Positions 47,290 to 64,000 of a stretch of DNA of 64,000 nt are shown one piece after another. The stretch covers positions 27,516,485 to 27,580,484 of the forward strand of contig NC_134027.1 in assembly GCF_964204645.1 (NCBI RefSeq), read 5' to 3'. Below the pieces are notes generated by a model. The model was not told the origin of the DNA. It made no database searches and saw only the letters and a list, made by a program, of their open reading frames with translations. The position numbers and the translations under genes were made by a program. Source of the DNA: Tubulanus polymorphus. Lineage: Eukaryota; Nemertea; Palaeonemertea; Tubulaniformes; Tubulanidae. Numbering within the stretch: the stretch's first letter is position 1; each line of letters starts with the position of its first letter.

Positions 47290-47514
47290 CTAACGTGAAA
47301 AAAAGAAGAAACTATGATTTACTATAACTAGTTTGACGTCTGAAAGATCGCATACGTGTAGACTCTCCACCACGACGCGACAACGAGACGCACTTGACGC
47401 GGTATTCCGCCGGCGGGTTCCAGACAGATGCCGCTGAAAACGTGTTCTAATTGTGCGAAAAATGTTCATTGCTAAGAAGCAGTCGGGAAGCCTCCGACCA
47501 GCAGCAGAACACAA
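47290..47514 (-). pseudogene. Possible GPCR tail relic
   Basis: Basic stretch IFRTIRTRFQRHL is like the helix after TM7 of many GPCRs. A second frame over the same DNA ends ESTRMRSFRRQTSYSKS and stop, as receptor tails do, suggesting a frameshifted relic. Weak. Confidence 0.25.
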
Positions 47515-47552
47515 ACGTTAGGAAAATACAATTTATTAGATATCACACATAG

Positions 47553-47684
47553 TCATAGTCCCACGCCTCTTAGAACGTCACTGATTTTTGAGTACTGTAT
47601 CCGTCTTTTTGATATTTCTTTAAACCTTTGTCTGATTTTCTTCGCGTATGAACGATACACAATACTGTTCAATAAAGGTTGCAT
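47553..47684 (-). pseudogene. GPCR TM7/C-tail fragment
   Basis: 43-codon frame starting MQPLLNSIVYRSYAKKIRQRF, which looks like the end of TM7 (NSIVY in place of NPxxY) plus the basic eighth helix, and ends at TGA. A stop lies directly upstream and no earlier receptor sequence is visible. A last exon with an unseen acceptor is possible, but a relic is more likely. Of a different subfamily from the NFxxY receptors. Confidence 0.45.
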
Positions 47685-47949
47685 TTATATTGATAACGAT
47701 TCTCTGGCACGTGAGGTTCGGTGCCTAACAATACAATTTCTCAAGGTCGTTGCCCGAAATTTCTATAGAAAAAATTATTTTTTCGCTCTTTTTCTAATAT
47801 TTTGTAATTTGCTCCAAACCAACGCACGTGAAGTATCTAAAAATGATAGTTTTAAACGGTATTTATTTGTTTGAATTCAATATGAATTATACCAGAGAAA
47901 AATAGTGCGACATCAGCTTGAATTTCTATGAATTAAAGTCTAAAAAAAG

Positions 47950-49187
47950 ATGGAAAATTCTTCCAATCCTGATAATGAACCTGTGGTCCCTGTGGCCGCG
48001 CCATCAGTAACAGAGTCAACTCAACAAAATAAACCGTTATGTTTGAAAAAAGAGAGAATCCATGACGATAATTTGACTGAAAGTTTCCAATCAGAAGATT
48101 CTACGAATGAAGATTGTATGGAGTCTGAATGTGGTATGTATAGCAGTAACAGTGAACAGTGTTTGTACGACGATACCGGCTCATCGGATTATTGATTAAT
48201 CTGATATTGTTTTTTTCAGATTCTGAAATTGATTGTAAATTAACGGAGAAAGAGAAATATTGCGAGGACACGTTTAAGGATATCCTCTTCAGATGTTACG
48301 GATATTCATTTCATGGAAAACTCGATTTGCCGCAAAAATATTCGAATCTGGAAACTTCTACGGAATCGCAACAATTCACGTCGTTTTATTACGAAACGAA
48401 TGAAGAGAAAAATTCCTCGACGCAACAATCGACGTCGTTAAAAACTTCCACTTGCGGAGTTTGTAAAAAATCGTTCGCGAATAAATATAAAATTCCGATA
48501 CATTCGTGTACGCCTGTAGAAAACAGTTACCACGGCGACGACGATGAATTATACGAATGCGATTTGTGCGACGAAAGTTTCACGGTTAAAAATCGATTGA
48601 TCGCTCACTACATCGATCACACGGATAAACAACCGTCGACGTGCGATATCTGTCAGAAACTATTCTCCAGCGAGGAGAATCTATCGATTCACGTTAAACA
48701 GCGCCACGGCGACACCGACCGTCCTTACGTGTGCGATTTATGCCATAAAACATTCTCGGAGAAAAGCTACCTCGCTAAACATTTAAAAGTTCATTCAAAC
48801 GATCGTCCGTTTAAATGTAGCATCTGTTTGAAAGCATTCCGTCGAAACACGCATTTAACGCGACACATGAAAACCCACAGCGGCGTTAAACCGTTCTCGT
48901 GTGCCGTCTGCCATAAATCATTTACTACTAAATACTACCTCGAACAGCACACGATGTTACACGTCGGCGAGGATCCGTTAGCGTGTGCCGTGTGCCAGAT
49001 CGCGTTCGATACGAAAACTCAACTGATCGAACACATGAAAATTCACTTCGGTGAAAAACCGTTTAAATGCGACGTTTGTTTGAAAACATTCGCGAAGAAA
49101 TGCGCGTTAACTGTGCATCGTAAAACTCATAAAAACGGTGAATTCAGCCATGATTTCTTCAATCATCGAGAAACTTCACATTCCTGA
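47950..49187 (+). CDS. C2H2 zinc-finger protein, two exons
   Basis: Probable DNA-binding nuclear protein. Exon 1 47950-48133 (donor GTATGT), exon 2 48220-49187 (acceptor TTTTTTTCAG), phase 1, total 383 aa. Without splicing the first frame ends at 48195. Residues 1-135 are acidic and Ser-rich with no known domain. There follow one degenerate finger (C140-C143...H156-C158) and seven regular C-x2-C-x12-H-x3/4-H fingers from about 174 to 365, with some TGEKP-like linkers (SNDRPF, SGVKPF, FGEKPF). No KRAB, BTB or ZAD domain. Exact orthologue not recognisable from finger sequence alone. Confidence 0.88.
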
Positions 49188-49229
49188 ATCTATGGCTCCC
49201 TACGATTTCTTGAGAACTCATTCTAAACG

Positions 49230-49320
49230 GGAAATATTTTCAAGGACCTTGAATATGCTTTAATTTGAGCAAAATGTCTGAAAGTCCTCGAAAACTCCCT
49301 GAATTTTGAGAACCCTATAT
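49230..49320. repeat. Common interspersed repeat fragment (GGGTTCTCAAAATTCAGGGAG)
   Basis: The minus strand reads AGGGTTCTCAAAATTCAGGG, then AGTTTTCGAGGACTTTCAGA, of the type found dispersed in many invertebrate genomes. Lies in the zinc-finger gene 3' UTR. Confidence 0.5.
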
Positions 49321-50089
49321 GACATGACACAATAGACTAGTGTTTTCTACTCAGTAGTGTTCTACTCAGTTTGTTTATAAAATTGATATCACACAATTAA
49401 TGAAATGTAAAATATACTTTGGGATTTTGTCTAAATCTATCGGATAGTCACTCTTCGATGACATAGTTCGGTTGATTGGATTCTGTGATGATAAGATTTA
49501 GACATTAACTACTCAGGAAAATGTAGGAAAGTAAAACCTTCATCAATTGTTGGATTTCAATTTTATGTTGATAAATCCTCATTCCTATTAACTCATATAA
49601 GTTAAAGTAATTGTTATCTTTCTTACGTATCTGTGCTTTGTGATGAATGGCCCCCAATTTAAAATGCATTTATGATATTCTGGTCATCCTATTTTACTTA
49701 ATATGAACAGTTATAGTATATTGATATATTTTTGTGTTGGTAAAACAGTGATATTTCTATTGAATATTGTGTTGTTTTTGTTTTAAAGTAATAGATGTTT
49801 TAGTATTGTCTTACGTATGTTGAATAAGTATTGTTTTGTAAGATTAGATTTGTAGTCATTTTGTCGAGCGGTATTTTCATCGGATCAGGACTCTAATCTA
49901 GTGGTAGATATCTTGTTATTGATCTGTTTTGTAATTGGTTGTAGACATTGTTATATTCTCATCATGATTAATAATTCTACTTAAATTTCAAATTAGTTCA
50001 GTAAAATTCATCAAGAATTTACATCGAAAATGATTTTTTCTGGAAACATAGCCCGGGTATTTGTATTGATTGTGATGTATCAGTCATTC

Positions 50090-50095
50090 AATAAA
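50090..50095 (+). terminator. Polyadenylation signal AATAAA of zinc-finger gene
   Basis: AATAAA followed by a GT-rich stretch (TGTGTTGTCT), about 900 bp after the stop, giving a long AT-rich 3' UTR. Confidence 0.5.
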
Positions 50096-50504
50096 TGTGT
50101 TGTCTTAAGATCGTGTCTCATCATCTTTTTCATTTTGAACACACATTTCTCTACCTCTTGCTCCACAAGACCAAAGATCATCCATCTTCATCAGAATTAT
50201 CAATGAATGAAACGACTGCAGGAGAAATATATCATCAGTGGGTCCTGATACAGGGGCTAATTTAGAAGAACTTGTCACATCCAGAAAGCTTATTTTGATG
50301 TCCAAAAAGACAAAATCAAGTGTCACAATTTCCCTATTTTTCTGATCAGAGCCTTGACCAAGAATGCTCTTACCAAATGTTACCTCATCAGAGAAAGGAT
50401 TGAATGAAAAGTGTCCGAGGTTTTATGTATCAGTCCTCAACATTGTATTGAAAAAACTTAACTAATACATGAGGATGTAGTGTAAATATAGACCTCTTGT
50501 AATG

Positions 50505-50865
50505 TGTATCCAAGTGCCTGATTGGTCTAGAGCTGGTCACCTGACCACAAATACACAGGCCAAACCTAGGGTTACCATGGTTTACTGACCCTAGTCAGGC
50601 CAAACCTAGGGTTACCATTGTTTACTGACCCTAGTCAGGCCAAACCTAGGGTTATCACTGTTTAATAACCCTAGGGTCGATTGGTCTAGAGCTGGTCACC
50701 TGACCAAAACAATCAGGCCAAACCTAGGGTTATCATTGTTTACTGACCCTAGGGTTGATTGGTCTAGAGCTGGTCACCTGACCAAAACAATCAGGCCAAA
50801 CCTAGGGTTATCACTGTTTAATAACCCTAGGGTTGATTGGTCTAGAGCTGGTCACCTGACCACAA
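50505..50865. repeat. ~100-bp tandem repeat (GGTCTAGAGCTGGTCACCTG)
   Basis: About four units with GATTGGTCTAGAGCTGGTCA and CAGGCCAAACCTAGGGTTA. Contains facing AACCTAGGGTTA motifs. Confidence 0.9.
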
Positions 50866-51524
50866 TAAGTAGAAGAGATACAGTTGTTGAGTTGTTGATT
50901 TATATTTATATTTTTATTGATACAATTGAATGATGGGTTTTTTGTCGAGGAAGCTCGGTTTCAGTAAAGCATCGAATGATCAAATAATCCTGTGACAAAT
51001 AAACAACATGATGTAGAAAAAGCGTGAATCACTACAGTCAAAATGGCAGCGTATATTTATAGATATCAACAGCCGACGTTTGATAAACAAAAAATGGACG
51101 GAATTGAAATAAAATGTGCATCGAAATAAACATCACTTTCCACTTGAAACTATTTTTACAATATTATGGCTTATTTGATAACAAAATACGTAAAATTTTC
51201 ATTTGATTAAAATTCAATAATTTATGGAATAATATTGATATATATTGTGTATATTGTATGAAAAAATTGAATGTGATTTAGATGAATCAGTCCTTCCCAA
51301 AACAGTACGATACGAGCTGATGCTTGTCGAAAAACAGAATACTCTCATCAGTTATAAATACAGGATATACGAAATAGGGAAGGACTTGATCTAGCTACAT
51401 TCTATCAACCACAATACTAGCTAGACATACTATAGCTCTCTCTGTCTATGGTCTAATCATTAAAAGTCTAGTGTCCCCGAAAAATGGGGTAACTGATAAA
51501 CCAAAGTGGTCTGTTATTCTTAAC

Positions 51525-52232
51525 TGTTCTAGGGGTAACCCGTAAGATCAGCTGGTCTGTTCTAGGGGTAACCCGTAAGATCAGCTGGTCTGTTCTAGGG
51601 GTAACCCGTAAGATCAGCTGGTCTGTTCTAGGGGTAACCCGTAAGATCAGCTGGTATTCACACTGTTCTAGGGGTAACCCGTTAGATCAGCTGGTCTGTT
51701 GTAGGGGTAACCCGTTAGATCAGCTGGTCTGTTGTAGGGGTAACCCGTAAGATCAGCTGGTCTGTTCTAGGGGTAACCCATTAGATCAGCTGGTCTGTTC
51801 TAGGGGTAACCCGTTAGATCAGCTGGTCTGTTCTAGGGGTAACCCGTAAGATCAGCTGGTCTGTTCTAGGGGTAACCCGTAAGATCGGCTGGTCTGTTCC
51901 AGGGGTAACCCGTAAGATCAGCTGGTCTGTTTTAGGGGTAACCCGTAAGATCAGCTGGTCTGTTCTAGGGGTAACCCGTAAGATCAGCTGGTCTGTTCTA
52001 GGGGTAACCCGTAAGATCAGCTGGTCTGTTCTAGGGGTAACCCGTAAGATCAGCTGGTATTCACACTGTTCTAGGGGTAACCAGTAAGATCAGCTGGTAT
52101 TCATACTGTTCTAGGGGTAACCCGTAAGATCAGCTGGTCTGTTCTAGGGGTAACCCGTAAGATCGGCTGGTCTGTTTTAGGGGTAACCCGTAAGATCGGC
52201 TGGTCTGTTCCAGGGGTAACCCGTAAGATCAG
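51525..52232. repeat. 33-bp minisatellite downstream of CEP89
   Basis: About 21 units of CTGTTCTAGGGGTAACCCGT plus AAGATCAGCTGGT, with a few longer spacers carrying ATTCACA. Lies about 190 bp past the CEP89 stop. Non-coding. Confidence 0.95.
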
Positions 52233-52423
52233 TTATTCTATTATTCAGCTGCCTATCTTGATAAATACATGAATCATCTCTTTGATTTAAGGCACCCGAT
52301 TCATTCTTTGAATCGAAAATGAGAATAGAACGTTTCATTTTTCTCATGTTTTTTAGTATCAGCAGCAGCTGCAGCAGCTGCAGCAGCAGCAGCAGCAGCT
52401 GCAGTCGGTAGAGTGTATGCTAT

Positions 52424-63880
<11,457 letters not shown>

Positions 63881-64000
63881 CTTGTAAACAAACCGTGACT
63901 ACAATCACGATCAGGTTCGAATCCCATAAAAGGAACTAACAATCAAATCCAATCTGTCTTTATTGGTCCTCAAATTTCGGGCAGTATGATTATTTTTCCT

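Noticed and set aside
48159-48219. Extension of the zinc-finger frame upstream without an intron
   Set aside because: It would need a non-ATG start and codes a hydrophobic stretch; the GTATGT donor and TTTTTTTCAG acceptor give a clean phase-1 intron instead.
63905-63930. tRNA B box GGTTCGAATCCC upstream of CEP89
   Set aside because: No matching A box at the right distance. Could be a SINE remnant, but not enough to annotate.

Overview
The window is metazoan nuclear DNA. Genes are split by GT-AG introns, AATAAA polyadenylation signals follow several of them, and retroelement and MITE debris is abundant. The gene content and a lineage-expanded family of rhodopsin-like receptors suggest a lophotrochozoan invertebrate (mollusc, annelid or brachiopod type). 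The taxon is an inference, not a reading.

Layout. (1) 1-5.5 kb, + strand: the last five exons of RPGRIP1L, a ciliary transition-zone gene, whose introns are packed with four different minisatellites. (2) 6-13 kb, - strand: two near-identical intronless GPCRs in a 2.13-kb tandem duplication. They are mixed with a long hairpin MITE, a LINE 3' end and partial copies of NIT2 exon 4. (3) 14.6-22.2 kb, - strand: about four tandem ~1.8-kb copies of an unrecognised multi-exon unit with a poly-alanine exon (42 perfect GCT triplets in the last copy). (4) 22-27 kb: gene-poor, with tandem repeats, tRNA-derived SINE traces and an inverted piece of the array. (5) 27-30 kb, - strand: a truncated GPCR and a third full GPCR. 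(6) 30.9-33.6 kb, - strand: a complete nine-exon NIT2 (omega-amidase). (7) 35.6-44.65 kb, - strand: a complete 22-exon p107/p130-type retinoblastoma-like gene (1064 aa). (8) 45.8-46.9 kb, +: a divergent single-exon GPCR of the same family. (9) 47.95-49.19 kb, +: a two-exon C2H2 zinc-finger gene. (10) 52.4-63.9 kb, -: a 21-exon CEP89 (859 aa), a centriolar distal-appendage protein.

Reading frames stay in phase across every intron of NIT2, RBL and CEP89, which supports those models. Two genes are ciliary (RPGRIP1L, CEP89). RPGRIP1L and an RB-like gene are also close neighbours in human (RBL2-AKTIP-RPGRIP1L), so part of the region may be ancient microsynteny. No operon-like logic is expected or seen.

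The most unusual signal is that tandem repeats have amplified 3' splice sites themselves. Upstream of CEP89 exon 2 about 17 copies of a 21-bp unit each carry a TTACAG acceptor and stay in frame. Upstream of one RPGRIP1L exon four 32-bp units each carry a TTTCTAG acceptor but lead to a stop. A 21-bp repeat also abuts an RBL acceptor.
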